This document shows, in pieces, positions 35,648-43,444 of a stretch of 64,000 nt of DNA (position 1 is its first letter; the number at the start of each line of letters is the position of its first letter). Source of the stretch: Aquabacter spiritensis. GTDB taxonomy: Bacteria; Pseudomonadota; Alphaproteobacteria; Rhizobiales; Xanthobacteraceae. The stretch covers positions 44,177-108,176 of the forward strand of contig NZ_SMAI01000018.1 of NCBI RefSeq assembly GCF_004346185.1, given 5' to 3'. The notes under the pieces were generated by a model, which did not search any database, was not told where the DNA came from, and worked only from the letters and a program-made list of their open reading frames with translations. A program made the translations under genes and the position numbers.

Positions 35648-36703
35648 TCAGCGCGTCGCCGGCGCCGCGTTTCTTTGGGTGCGATCGGCATGGCCGAAGC
35701 GCAGCACGTTGAGCGCCCGCCACGCGGCGCGGGCGGCGTGATCGACCATGCAGGGTGGGCCTTCAAGGGTGTGCGGGGCGATCTTGCAATGCGCCGATTC
35801 GCACGGCGCACAGGGGCGGAACGCCCGCAGCTCGAGCGCCTTGGGGCCATAGAGGCCGGTCAGCCGCGCGTCCGTCGGTCCGTAGAGGCCGAGCGTCGGC
35901 ACGCCGAGCGCGGCCGCGAGGTGCCCCAGCCCGGAATCCACGGTCACCACGCCCTGCGCCCCCGCCAGAATCGGCGCCAGCCGGTCGAGCGGCAAAGGCG
36001 GCAGGATCTCCACCTCCGGCAGATCGCGGGCGATCGCCTGGGCGCGGTGCGTCTCGGCCTCGCCGAGCGCGAAGACGCGAACCGCCAGGCCTTCGGACGC
36101 GGCGATCTGGGCGAGTTCGCGCCAGCGCAGCACGGTCCAGGTCTTGGTGCTCCAGGTGGTGCCGTGCAGCAGCACCAGATAGGGCGTGCCCGGCTCGGCC
36201 GGCGGCACGCCGAGCGCGCGTTGGGGCGCGAGGTCTGGCAAGGCATAGCCGAGCGCCGCGGCGAACAGCCGGCGGATCCGCACCGCCATGTGCTCCACTT
36301 CGGGAATCGCGTAGCGCCGGCCATATGCGAGACTCGCCACCCCCTCGCGCGCGCTGCCCCAGGCGAAGCCGTGGCGGCGGCCGCGGGCCAGGGTCGCGAT
36401 CAAGGCACTCTTCATCAGGCCCTGCGCATCGAGGATCGCATCATACCGTTCCGCGGCCAGAGCGGCGCGCACCGCCCGGCCCTCCTGCGAGCGCCAGGCC
36501 GCGAGCGGATTGCCGCGCAGCCGCCGAAGCGGCACCGGGATGGCGCGCCGCACCGCCGGATGAAGCTGCACCAGAGGCACGAGCGATTCCTCCACGGCCC
36601 AGTCGACCACCAGGCCCGGAATCGCGCGCGCGGCGTCGCTCAGCGCGGGAAACGTATGGACCACGTCTCCCAGCGAAGAGAGTTTGACGATGAGAACCTT
36701 CAT
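35648..36703 (-). CDS. waaC: Lipopolysaccharide heptosyltransferase I
   Basis: Adds the first heptose to the Kdo of the LPS inner core. The 351-residue GT9-family protein begins MKVLIVKLSSLGDVVHTFPA. It has the donor-side HGTTWSTKTWTVLRWRELAQ and VTVDSGLGHLAAALGVPTLG (D-S-G-x-x-H), followed by a Cys-rich tail element FRPCAPCESAHCKIAPHT and CMVDH. Its ATG overlaps the waaF stop (ATGA), so it is translationally coupled to waaF and made after it. Confidence 0.94.
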   Translation of the reverse strand: MKVLIVKLSSLGDVVHTFPALSDAARAIPGLVVDWAVEESLVPLVQLHPAVRRAIPVPLRRLRGNPLAAWRSQEGRAVRAALAAERYDAILDAQGLMKSALIATLARGRRHGFAWGSAREGVASLAYGRRYAIPEVEHMAVRIRRLFAAALGYALPDLAPQRALGVPPAEPGTPYLVLLHGTTWSTKTWTVLRWRELAQIAASEGLAVRVFALGEAETHRAQAIARDLPEVEILPPLPLDRLAPILAGAQGVVTVDSGLGHLAAALGVPTLGLYGPTDARLTGLYGPKALELRAFRPCAPCESAHCKIAPHTLEGPPCMVDHAARAAWRALNVLRFGHADRTQRNAAPATR

Positions 36704-37722
36704 CCCCGGACCCGCACCGCCGCGGCCAACACCTCAGCCGGCTGGATCGCCTCGAAGCAGGCAAGGGTCTTCAACGGGCATTCGCGCTTGAAGCAGGGCC
36801 GGCAGGGCAGATCGTGTGACACGACCGAGGAGCGCGGCCCGGTCGGTGGCGTCAGCTTTTCCGAACTGGAGCCATAGAGCACCACCAGCGGGCGATCGAG
36901 CGCGCCGGCAACGTGCATCAGACCGGAATCGTTCGACACGACGACATCCGCCGCCGCGAGAATGGCGGCCGCGTCGAGGAGGCTGGTGCGTCCGACGAGA
37001 TTGTCGACCGGCGTGCCGGCCAGTCGCACGATCTCCTCCGCGATCGGCGCGTCCTTCGGCCCGCCGAGCACCCGGATCCGGTAGCCCGCCGCTTGCGCAA
37101 GGTTCGCGAGGCGGGCGAACTTGGCGGCCGGCCAGCGTTTGGCAGGGCCATATTCCGCGCCGGGACACAGCGCCATGATCGCGCCGCTGCCGGCGAGCGG
37201 AAAGCGGGAGGCCGCCGCCTCGGCGGCGCCGTCGGGCAGATGCAGCACCGGCCGCGGCGCCTTCATCTGGTCGCCGCGCGGTGCGCCGAGCGCGACGAAT
37301 CGGTCGATGGTGCGGGCGGTCTTGCGGTCGCGATCCTCCCGGGCCTCGGTGAGGAGAAGGCTGCGCCCCTCGGCGGCATAGCCGATGCGCTCGGGGATCC
37401 CCGCGGCGAACGGCACAATGGCCGCCTTGAAGGCGCGTGGCAGGATGATGGCCTTGCCATATCCCTCCTCGCGCAGCGCCCGGCCGGCGCGCCAGCGGGC
37501 CACGAGGCCGAACTCGCCATGGCCGAGACCGAGGGGAATGGTTCGCCGCACCCCGCGGATCAACCGGGCGATGGGAAGGGCGGAGGGTGGCGCGATGACG
37601 TCGATGGGCCGTCCCGGTTCCCGAACGCGCAGGCTTTCGATCAAGCTTCCCGCCATCACCATGTCGCCGACCCAGGACGGGCCGACGACGAGAATCGGAG
37701 AAACCGAACCAAAGGCGCGCAT
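36700..37722 (-). CDS. waaF: Lipopolysaccharide heptosyltransferase II
   Basis: Adds the second heptose in LPS inner-core synthesis. The 340-residue GT9 protein starts at 37722 (MRAFGSVSPILVVGPSWVGD), the characteristic P-S-W-V-G-D start. Other features are IILPRAFKAAIVPFAAGIPE, ALCPGAEYGPAKRWPAAKFA, VVSNDSGLMHVAGALDRPLV and a C-terminal Cys-rich segment LPCRPCFKRECPLKTLACF. The frame is open back to 38025 but the extra part is not homologous. First gene of the waaF-waaC pair. Confidence 0.95.
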   Translation of the reverse strand: MRAFGSVSPILVVGPSWVGDMVMAGSLIESLRVREPGRPIDVIAPPSALPIARLIRGVRRTIPLGLGHGEFGLVARWRAGRALREEGYGKAIILPRAFKAAIVPFAAGIPERIGYAAEGRSLLLTEAREDRDRKTARTIDRFVALGAPRGDQMKAPRPVLHLPDGAAEAAASRFPLAGSGAIMALCPGAEYGPAKRWPAAKFARLANLAQAAGYRIRVLGGPKDAPIAEEIVRLAGTPVDNLVGRTSLLDAAAILAAADVVVSNDSGLMHVAGALDRPLVVLYGSSSEKLTPPTGPRSSVVSHDLPCRPCFKRECPLKTLACFEAIQPAEVLAAAVRVRG

Positions 37723-37858
37723 AAGGGGCTCGTGGCACCGACTGTCGCCCAGCCTCAGCCCGGCGGGCGCGGCTTTTGAGGATGCGACATAGGCCGGGGT
37801 CTTCGCAAGACCGGGGGGCGGCGTCAAGGCGCGAATGGATGCTGCGCCGCAAACGAAA

Positions 37859-37885
37859 GAAGCGTCGGGGACGACCCGACGCTTC
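37859..37885 (-). terminator. Intrinsic terminator of the first phasin gene
   Basis: GAAGCGTCGGG pairs perfectly with CCCGACGCTTC around a 5-base loop, 24 bases after the phasin stop. On the minus strand it is followed by the T-rich tail CTTTCGTTTGC. Confidence 0.8.
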
Positions 37886-37909
37886 GACGAAATCAGGGCA
37901 ATCCGCGGA

Positions 37910-38368
37910 TCAGGCGGCGGTGCGGAAGGTCTTCTCGACCGACGACTTGATCGGTTCGGAGGTGTCGGTCGCGATCTTCTGGGCGAGGCTGGACAGCTCC
38001 TTGGCCTGGGCCTGGAGGCTCTCATATTGCTGGCGCAGATGGGCGGTGGACAGTTCGACCGCCTCGGAAGGACTCTTCGCCGTCAGCACGGAGGCGAAGA
38101 AGTCGAACGCCGAATTCATGTTGGTGCGCAGGATTTCCAGCGACTTTACATTGTACTCGGCGACACCCTTGGCCGACGTCGAGAACGTATCTTCGAACAT
38201 GTCGGTGGTCTGCTCGGCCGCCGTCTTGAACTTCTCGTAATTGCCGCGAGCGGTCTGGACGCTCTTCTCCGCCATATCGCGGAACGGAGCGGGAACTTCG
38301 AATTTCGAGAAGGCGCTGCTGGCAGCGGCCATCTGATCCTGGAACGCCTTGGCAAAGGTTTCGTTCAT
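37910..38368 (-). CDS. Phasin family protein
   Basis: A 152-residue granule-associated protein expected to coat polyhydroxyalkanoate inclusions. It starts MNETFAKAFQDQMAAASSAF at 38368. The phasin_2 region is amphipathic and helical: RDMAEKSVQTARGNYEKFKT, EYNVKSLEILRTNMNSAFDF, LTAKSPSEAVELSTAHLRQQ and YESLQAQAKELSSLAQKIAT. It is separated from a second phasin by 180 bases that carry its own promoter and the terminator of the other. It ends in the alanines of KTFRTAA. Confidence 0.93.
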   Translation of the reverse strand: MNETFAKAFQDQMAAASSAFSKFEVPAPFRDMAEKSVQTARGNYEKFKTAAEQTTDMFEDTFSTSAKGVAEYNVKSLEILRTNMNSAFDFFASVLTAKSPSEAVELSTAHLRQQYESLQAQAKELSSLAQKIATDTSEPIKSSVEKTFRTAA

Positions 38369-38496
38369 GATGTCCTCGGTGCGCTGTTGGCAGGTTGATG
38401 CGCAATGGGCTGGCAGTGTCCCAACGACGCTCCGGCTGCGACCGCACCCGGCCCCCGTGATCCACAATCCCTCAAACATCATAACCCACAGAAGAG

Positions 38497-38525
38497 TGCG
38501 GCACAAAAGAAAATTTTGCGCCGCA
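38497..38525 (-). terminator. Likely terminator of the second phasin gene
   Basis: TGCGGCACAAAA and TTTTGCGCCGCA form a 12-bp stem with one mismatch-or-wobble position around a 5-base A-rich loop, 24 bases after the stop at 38549. The T-run lies in the stem. The paired TGC/GCA ends also resemble sites used by PhaR-type regulators, so a dual role is possible. Confidence 0.6.
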
Positions 38526-38548
38526 CAATCGGCGGACCGTGGGCAGGC

Positions 38549-39076
38549 TCAATAGGTCTGGTTGGGGTCCGACGGCTTGCTGGCGTCCATCGCCTTGCCG
38601 GCGGCACTCTGCATGTCCTCGGCCACCGACTTGGCATGGGCCGTGGCGGCCGCGCCGAGGGCCTGCACCCGCTCGGACAAGGCGCGGGCATGCTCGTCAA
38701 GCGAGCGGACGGTGGATTCGCCGAGCGTGCGGGCATCGCTGCCGAGCGCCGCTGCCTGGCTCGCCACCGCCTGAACCTGCTCGGTCACGAAGGCGGTCTG
38801 GAGACTGAGCACTTCCTGCGGCGAGCGGGCCTGCACCAGCTTGGTGAGAAACTCGAAGCTCGCATTCACGTTCGCCTCGACCAAGCCGAGGGTTTTCTGG
38901 CGCAGTTCCTTCATTCCGGAGCGCACCTCTTCCATGCGCCCTTCGGAGTCCCCGACCGCGCTGCGGGCGGTGTCGAACATGGTGTCGAACGCCTGCCGTG
39001 CCTGCGCGACATTCTTCTCGGCAATGGCCCGCAGTTCCGCGGGCAGCTCGAAGTCCGGACCGAACTTTCCTGTCAT
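38549..39076 (-). CDS. Second phasin family protein
   Basis: A 175-residue phasin starting MTGKFGPDFELPAELRAIAE at 39076. It shares the phasin_2 pattern of the neighbour (EKNVAQARQAFDTMFDTARS, LVEANVNASFEFLTKLVQAR, SPQEVLSLQTAFVTEQVQAV) but is longer, with an additional coiled helix (SLDEHARALSERVQALGAAA) and a Lys/Ser/Asp tail. Sequence divergence from the first phasin is high, so this is an old duplication. Each seems to have its own promoter. Confidence 0.9.
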   Translation of the reverse strand: MTGKFGPDFELPAELRAIAEKNVAQARQAFDTMFDTARSAVGDSEGRMEEVRSGMKELRQKTLGLVEANVNASFEFLTKLVQARSPQEVLSLQTAFVTEQVQAVASQAAALGSDARTLGESTVRSLDEHARALSERVQALGAAATAHAKSVAEDMQSAAGKAMDASKPSDPNQTY

Positions 39077-39411
39077 CGTCGTCACTCCTCGGGCGTTGGG
39101 GCTTGCCAGCACCGGCCGCTCCCTGGCGATCTTAGATGCGGTTTTGCCGCGATGGAATTCCTTAATCGCTGCGAGAGCCTGCCTTATCGGTCTGCGCTCA
39201 AGGGGTTAGGTCGTGTCGCACAAGCGCGTTCCGGCTCCCGCGTTCAAAACGGGCATTCTGCGGCCCGCAACCCTACGTATGCCGTCACAATAAAACAGGC
39301 CTGCGACGAACGCCGTGCAAGGCGGGCTGTTAATCTTTAAATGTCACCTTGAGATGCGGTTCCGAGCGGCTTTGGCCGCAATGCCCTTTCGGGCGTTTCA
39401 CGTGCGAGGTC
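39077..39411. other. Intergenic region between phasin 2 and the histidine kinase gene
   Basis: These 335 bases lie between divergent genes and should hold both promoters. A TTAA-TCT-TTAA element at 39330-39340, 72 bases before the kinase start, is the only striking short motif; its spacing does not match the CtrA site. No RNA gene or coding sequence is seen. Confidence 0.55.
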
Positions 39412-42009
39412 ATGAGCGAGCATACCTCCCGCCTGCTGTCCCTGAACGAGCCGGCCTTCGCAGCGCTGCGCCGGGCGGAGTACGCGTCTTTTCTCGTCTC
39501 CATGCCGGACGCCAAGGTGGTCGCCGCGACCCCGCCTTGTGCCGGCCTCGGCGTGATCGAAGGGGCGAGCGCGCCGATGGGCGCGAAGATCGTCGCCCGC
39601 ACCGTGGCGGCGGCGGCGAGCCCGACCGCGCGCCTCGAACGCGTCCGGCTCCCGACCGGCTTCGTGCCGGTCGTCTTTTCCTGCACCACCATGTCTTCCG
39701 CCCTCGGCCGGCTGGTCCTGTTCGCCGATCCCCGCGCCCTCGCACCGACCACACCGACGCCCCTGGATCCCGGCGGCCCGCAGCCCGGACCCCGCCGGGA
39801 CGCCGCGCGCCCGCTTCGCTTCACCTGGGAGGCCGACGCGCAGGGCCGCCTCTGTGCCCTCTCGCCCGCCTTCGTCGACGCGCTGGCGCCCCGCCTCTCC
39901 GCGTGGAGGGGACGCACCTTCGCCGATCTCGCCGCCGACGGCGTGCTGCGCGACGTGGCGCCGGTCGTCGACCTCATGGCGGCCGGGGCGAGCTTTTCCA
40001 ATGCGGTGCTCTGGACCGGCGGGGCGGCGGCGCGCCGGATCGAAATCGGCGGCGTCCCGTTGTTCGACGGTGCCAAACGCCGCATCGGCATACGCGGGTT
40101 CGGCCTGATCTGGGACGCCTCCCCCGAGGCGGCCGAACCGGAAGCGGCCCGGAACGTCGTGCCGCTGCGCGGCGGGACCCTTTCCCCGCGCGAGCGGTCC
40201 GCTTTTCACGAGATCGCCCGCACTTTGACCGACGCGATCGACGGATGGCCCAAGCCGGCCGCGCCGCCCGCTCCCCCGGTTTCGCCCGCCCCGGTCTCCC
40301 CGCCCGCACCCGTCTTTCACGCGCCGCCCAATGCCGCGATCGTTTCAGACTCTCCAGACGCCAGGGTCCGGGCCTCGACGGCGCCGCCCCCCGAAACGCC
40401 CGGTCACGAGACGCCGCGCGCACCCGAGGCGAGCCCGACCCTGTCCCCCATGGCCGAGGCGGAGCCGCCCGCCGACGCGCCCTCTCCGCCCGCCCCCGAT
40501 CCGGACGGCACTGCCGCCCCGCCGCCCGCCGCCCGCCCCGCGCCGACGATCCTGCCCGCGGCCCGCGTGCCGCTGGACGAGACGCTGCTCGACACGCTGC
40601 CCTTCGGCCTCGCCGTCGAGCAGGGCGGCGATCTGGTTCACGTCAATGCCACGCTTCTGGCCTGGGCCGGCACAGGCGACAGGTCCGCCTTCGCCGCCAC
40701 GGGGGGCCTTGGGGCCCGGCTCGTGCCCGCGGCGCAGGGGCGCGGGCGGTTCGAGATGGACGGGGTGGACGGGGCGCGTCTGCCGGTCGAGGTGCGGGTG
40801 ATGTCCGTGCCCTGGCGGGGCGAGACGGCACGGCTCACCGTCGTGCGCCGGATCGAGGATGCCCCCCCGTCCATTCCCCCGGCCGATGTCGGCGCCGAGC
40901 GCGCGCTGGCGAGATCACAGGCGTTAGATGTCGTTCCTTACGCCGTGTTCGTGCTGGATCAAGCGGGTTCCATCGATGAATTAAACCGTGCTGCCGCCGA
41001 TCTCAGCGGGTTCGCCCGCGACGAACTGCGCGGCGAACCCTTCGCCCTGCTGTTCTCCAGCGCCAGCCAGAGCGCCGCCGTGGGCCTCCTCGACGCCGCC
41101 GCCGCCGCCCCCGAGGGCAGCCCCCCCGGCCAGGCCAGCGTCACGCTGCGCCACCGAATCGGTCGGGAGACCCCGATGGAGGCGGTCCTTGCGCGAGCGA
41201 CGGAGATGCCGCCCCGCTTCTGCCTGATCCTACGGCCGCCTTCCGCCGCCGAGACCGCGCAGCGCGACGCGCCGGCGGTCCCAGCCGCTGCTTCGGTCCT
41301 GATGTCCTGGGCGCCCCCCCACGATCCCGCCACGCCGGTCGAACCCTTCGTGCGGCGCATGTCGCACGCCGTGCGGGTGCCACTCACCAGCATCCTCGGT
41401 TTCGTCGAAGCCGTTCGTGCCTCGACCTTCGGACCGGTCGGCAACAGCCGCTATGCGAAGCAGGCGGAGGCGGCGGCGCTCGCGGGGCAACATTTGCTTG
41501 CAAGCCTCGCGGACATCGAGCACCTGCTTCCAGTCTCCACCGAGGATGGCCGGGAAGCCGTCGACATCAATGCGGTGCTCGATGCGGCGATCGACCATAT
41601 CATCCCGAGCGCCCGCCGCCGCCGCATCCTCATCCGGCAGGATTGCGAAACGGGCCTCGACACTTGGTTCGACCCCGAAGCGCTCGCCCGCGCCCTTCGC
41701 CTGCTCTTGGAAGAAGCGGTGCGCGCCACCCCCTCGGGCGGGCAGGTGATCGTTTCCGCGCGCCGTCGCAAGGCGGATCCGGGCGTCGTCGTGATGATCC
41801 GCGACGGCGGCGCCGGCCTCACCGAGGAAGAGATCGCCCAGGCGCTCTCACCATTCAGGGCGGCGGGCACGTCGGACCGCTTCACCAGTGCGGGGCTGCC
41901 CTTCCGGATGGCGCGGATCGCCGCCGTCATGCGGGCCAATGGCGGCGAGCTTCGTCTGCGCCGCGGGGTGGAGAGCGGCTTGCTGTGCGAGATCCACCTT
42001 CCCGCCTGA
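39412..42009 (+). CDS. PAS-domain histidine-kinase-like protein with degenerate catalytic motifs
   Basis: An 865-residue cytoplasmic protein; the start MSEHTSRLLSLNEPAFAALR at 39412 is chosen over an upstream ATG. There are no membrane helices. A PAS-like region occurs at about 135-235, a Pro/Ala-rich linker at 280-385, a PAS domain at about 500-610 (ALDVVPYAVFVLDQAGSIDE), HisKA near 646 (VRRMSHAVRVPLTSILGFVE) and an HATPase_c region from about 715. The phospho-acceptor His is present, but the acidic residue that normally follows it is Ala. The N-box asparagine region reads LLLEEAVRATPSG. The G1 box RDGGAGL is kept, while the G2 glycines are altered (FTSAGLPFRMARI). No response regulator gene is adjacent. 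It may be a phosphatase or a scaffold like other atypical alphaproteobacterial kinases. Confidence 0.82.
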   Translation: MSEHTSRLLSLNEPAFAALRRAEYASFLVSMPDAKVVAATPPCAGLGVIEGASAPMGAKIVARTVAAAASPTARLERVRLPTGFVPVVFSCTTMSSALGRLVLFADPRALAPTTPTPLDPGGPQPGPRRDAARPLRFTWEADAQGRLCALSPAFVDALAPRLSAWRGRTFADLAADGVLRDVAPVVDLMAAGASFSNAVLWTGGAAARRIEIGGVPLFDGAKRRIGIRGFGLIWDASPEAAEPEAARNVVPLRGGTLSPRERSAFHEIARTLTDAIDGWPKPAAPPAPPVSPAPVSPPAPVFHAPPNAAIVSDSPDARVRASTAPPPETPGHETPRAPEASPTLSPMAEAEPPADAPSPPAPDPDGTAAPPPAARPAPTILPAARVPLDETLLDTLPFGLAVEQGGDLVHVNATLLAWAGTGDRSAFAATGGLGARLVPAAQGRGRFEMDGVDGARLPVEVRVMSVPWRGETARLTVVRRIEDAPPSIPPADVGAERALARSQALDVVPYAVFVLDQAGSIDELNRAAADLSGFARDELRGEPFALLFSSASQSAAVGLLDAAAAAPEGSPPGQASVTLRHRIGRETPMEAVLARATEMPPRFCLILRPPSAAETAQRDAPAVPAAASVLMSWAPPHDPATPVEPFVRRMSHAVRVPLTSILGFVEAVRASTFGPVGNSRYAKQAEAAALAGQHLLASLADIEHLLPVSTEDGREAVDINAVLDAAIDHIIPSARRRRILIRQDCETGLDTWFDPEALARALRLLLEEAVRATPSGGQVIVSARRRKADPGVVVMIRDGGAGLTEEEIAQALSPFRAAGTSDRFTSAGLPFRMARIAAVMRANGGELRLRRGVESGLLCEIHLPA

Positions 42010-42343
42010 GGTCCGCCTCCCCACAGGAGATGTCGTTTCGCTCCGATGTCCTGATCGGCGGAATCGGACGCGACATCTGCGGCATGCGGCGGTGGGGAGC
42101 GGTTCACAGAATAGAATGATTAGAATCTACGGCGTGATTTCTTCACATTTGGTGGTCTTGGCACCATGTCGCATCTGACCGGGATTGACGCGAGGCCCGG
42201 CAGTTTGCGAAAACTATCAAGGAAACAATGATTTAGAAGAAATCTAAACTGCAAGTATGTCGGGTTTCGAAGCTGGCCCCATCATTTCTTGAAGCAACCG
42301 CCGACCAACGAACGCCAACCGAGCCGAACGCGAAGTCAGCCAG
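42010..42343. other. Intergenic region upstream of bfd
   Basis: These 334 bases follow the kinase gene and precede bfd. The only clear element is the Irr-type dyad at 42232-42248 (listed separately). No terminator with a clear T-run is seen after the kinase stop. Confidence 0.55.
42232..42248. promoter_or_regulatory. Irr box (ICE motif) upstream of bfd
   Basis: TTTAGAAGAAATCTAAA is a dyad with perfect 6-bp arms (TTTAGA/TCTAAA) around 5 bases. It matches the pattern of Irr operators of Rhizobiales and lies 95 bases before the bfd start. Confidence 0.85.
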
Positions 42344-42580
42344 ATGATTGTCTGCTCCTGCAATGTCTTTTCGGATCATCAGGTTCGCGACGCCCTCGCG
42401 ACGTCCTCCGGCGTGCGGTCTCCCGGCGAGGTGTATCGCTGCCTCGGCTGCTCGCCGCAATGCGGGCGCTGCGCGCGCACCATTCGCGCGATCATGGATC
42501 AGGTTCACGGCTCCTGCGCCGCCTGCCCCGCAGAGTGCCCTGCGGCTTCCTTGACTGCAAAGCTGATCGCGGCGGAGTGA
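42344..42580 (+). CDS. bfd: Bacterioferritin-associated ferredoxin
   Basis: A 78-residue [2Fe-2S] protein that donates electrons to bacterioferritin to release stored iron. It begins MIVCSCNVFSDHQVRDALAT, with two cluster cysteines at positions 4 and 6, and a second pair in CLGCSPQCGRC. The C-terminal extension has three further cysteines (GSCAACPAECPAAS). It is followed 112 bases later by bfr and preceded by an Irr box, consistent with joint iron control of the storage pair. Confidence 0.95.
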   Translation: MIVCSCNVFSDHQVRDALATSSGVRSPGEVYRCLGCSPQCGRCARTIRAIMDQVHGSCAACPAECPAASLTAKLIAAE

Positions 42581-42622
42581 GCCGGAGGTGGGGCGGACCT
42601 TTTGGCGAGATGTTGCAATGAG

Positions 42623-42639
42623 TTTAGAATTCCTCTAAG
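42623..42639. promoter_or_regulatory. Irr box (ICE motif) upstream of bfr
   Basis: TTTAGAATTCCTCTAAG has the same TTTAGA-N5-TCTAA dyad as the site before bfd. It is 53 bases before the bfr start, in the range expected for a promoter-overlapping operator. Confidence 0.85.
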
Positions 42640-42692
42640 TCTTATTCGAGGGTAGCGGGGCGCCCCTGCGGCGCAGGGCAAGGAGCGGAAGC

Positions 42693-43175
42693 ATGAAGGG
42701 CGATACCAAGGTCATCGAATATCTCAATCGGGGCCTTCGGTCCGAGCTGACGGCGATCAACCAGTATTGGCTGCATTACCGCATGCTCGACAATTGGGGA
42801 TTCAAGGCCCTGGCAAAGAAGTGGCGCGCGGAATCGATCGAGGAGATGGTGCACGCCGACAAATTCGTCGACCGCATCCTGTTCCTCGACGGTTTTCCGA
42901 ACATGCAGGTCCTCGAACCGCTGCGCATCGGCCAGGACGTGAAGGAAATCCTCGAAGCCGATCTGGCCGCCGAGGAAGGCGCACGCGCGCTGTATCAGGA
43001 AGCCGCCGCCTATTGCCACTCCGTCAAGGACTTCCCGAGCCGCGACCTGTTCGAGGAGCTGATGACGGACGAGGAAGGCCATATCGACTTCCTCGAGACG
43101 CAGCTCGATCTGGTGGCCCGTATCGGCGTCCAGCTCTACGCGCAGCACCATATCGGCGAACTCGAATCCGACTGA
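42693..43175 (+). CDS. bfr: Bacterioferritin
   Basis: A 160-residue heme-containing iron-storage protein that assembles as a 24-mer. Ferroxidase ligands are in place: E18 ([17 protein letters not shown]), E51 and H54 ([11 protein letters not shown]), and the second set in [15 protein letters not shown] and [14 protein letters not shown]. Met52, the heme ligand, is present. Length is standard. It has its own Irr box and is followed by a strong hairpin. Confidence 0.97.
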   Translation: MKGDTKVIEYLNRGLRSELTAINQYWLHYRMLDNWGFKALAKKWRAESIEEMVHADKFVDRILFLDGFPNMQVLEPLRIGQDVKEILEADLAAEEGARALYQEAAAYCHSVKDFPSRDLFEELMTDEEGHIDFLETQLDLVARIGVQLYAQHHIGELESD

Positions 43176-43232
43176 GCTTCCGGCGCGCCTTCGCACGAGG
43201 CGCGATCTGCGGACGTTCAAGCCCGTCCTGCA

Positions 43233-43260
43233 CCGCCGCGGTCCGAAAGGATCGCGGCGG
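43233..43260 (+). terminator. Terminator hairpin after bfr
   Basis: CCGCCGCGGTCC pairs with GGATCGCGGCGG (one G-T) around a GAAA tetraloop, 58 bases after the bfr stop. The T-run is weak (ATTGCGTTG). It separates bfr from the Irr box and promoter of fbpA. Confidence 0.65.
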
Positions 43261-43319
43261 ATTGCGTTGAAGACCATGTCGCGACAGCAAGACATCTGCA
43301 TCGACGCGCCAAGAATTAG

Positions 43320-43336
43320 TTTAGATTTCCTCTAAC
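43320..43336. promoter_or_regulatory. Irr box (ICE motif) upstream of the fbpA transport gene
   Basis: TTTAGATTTCCTCTAAC repeats the TTTAGA-N5-TCTAA dyad. It lies 108 bases before the fbpA start and shares the inner TTCCTCTAA with the bfr site. Confidence 0.85.
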
Positions 43337-43444
43337 CTTTTACGATCACTTGCTCTTTCATTGACGCAGCAGGCCGCGTGACGTTAGGCGATGGTCCATC
43401 AGCAAGGCGATGCGCGCGCGCCGCCTTAGCGGGAGGAGGAAGCC

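Noticed and set aside
39330..39340. TTAA-TCT-TTAA as a CtrA binding site before the histidine kinase gene
   Set aside because: CtrA sites have seven bases between the TTAA halves; here there are three.
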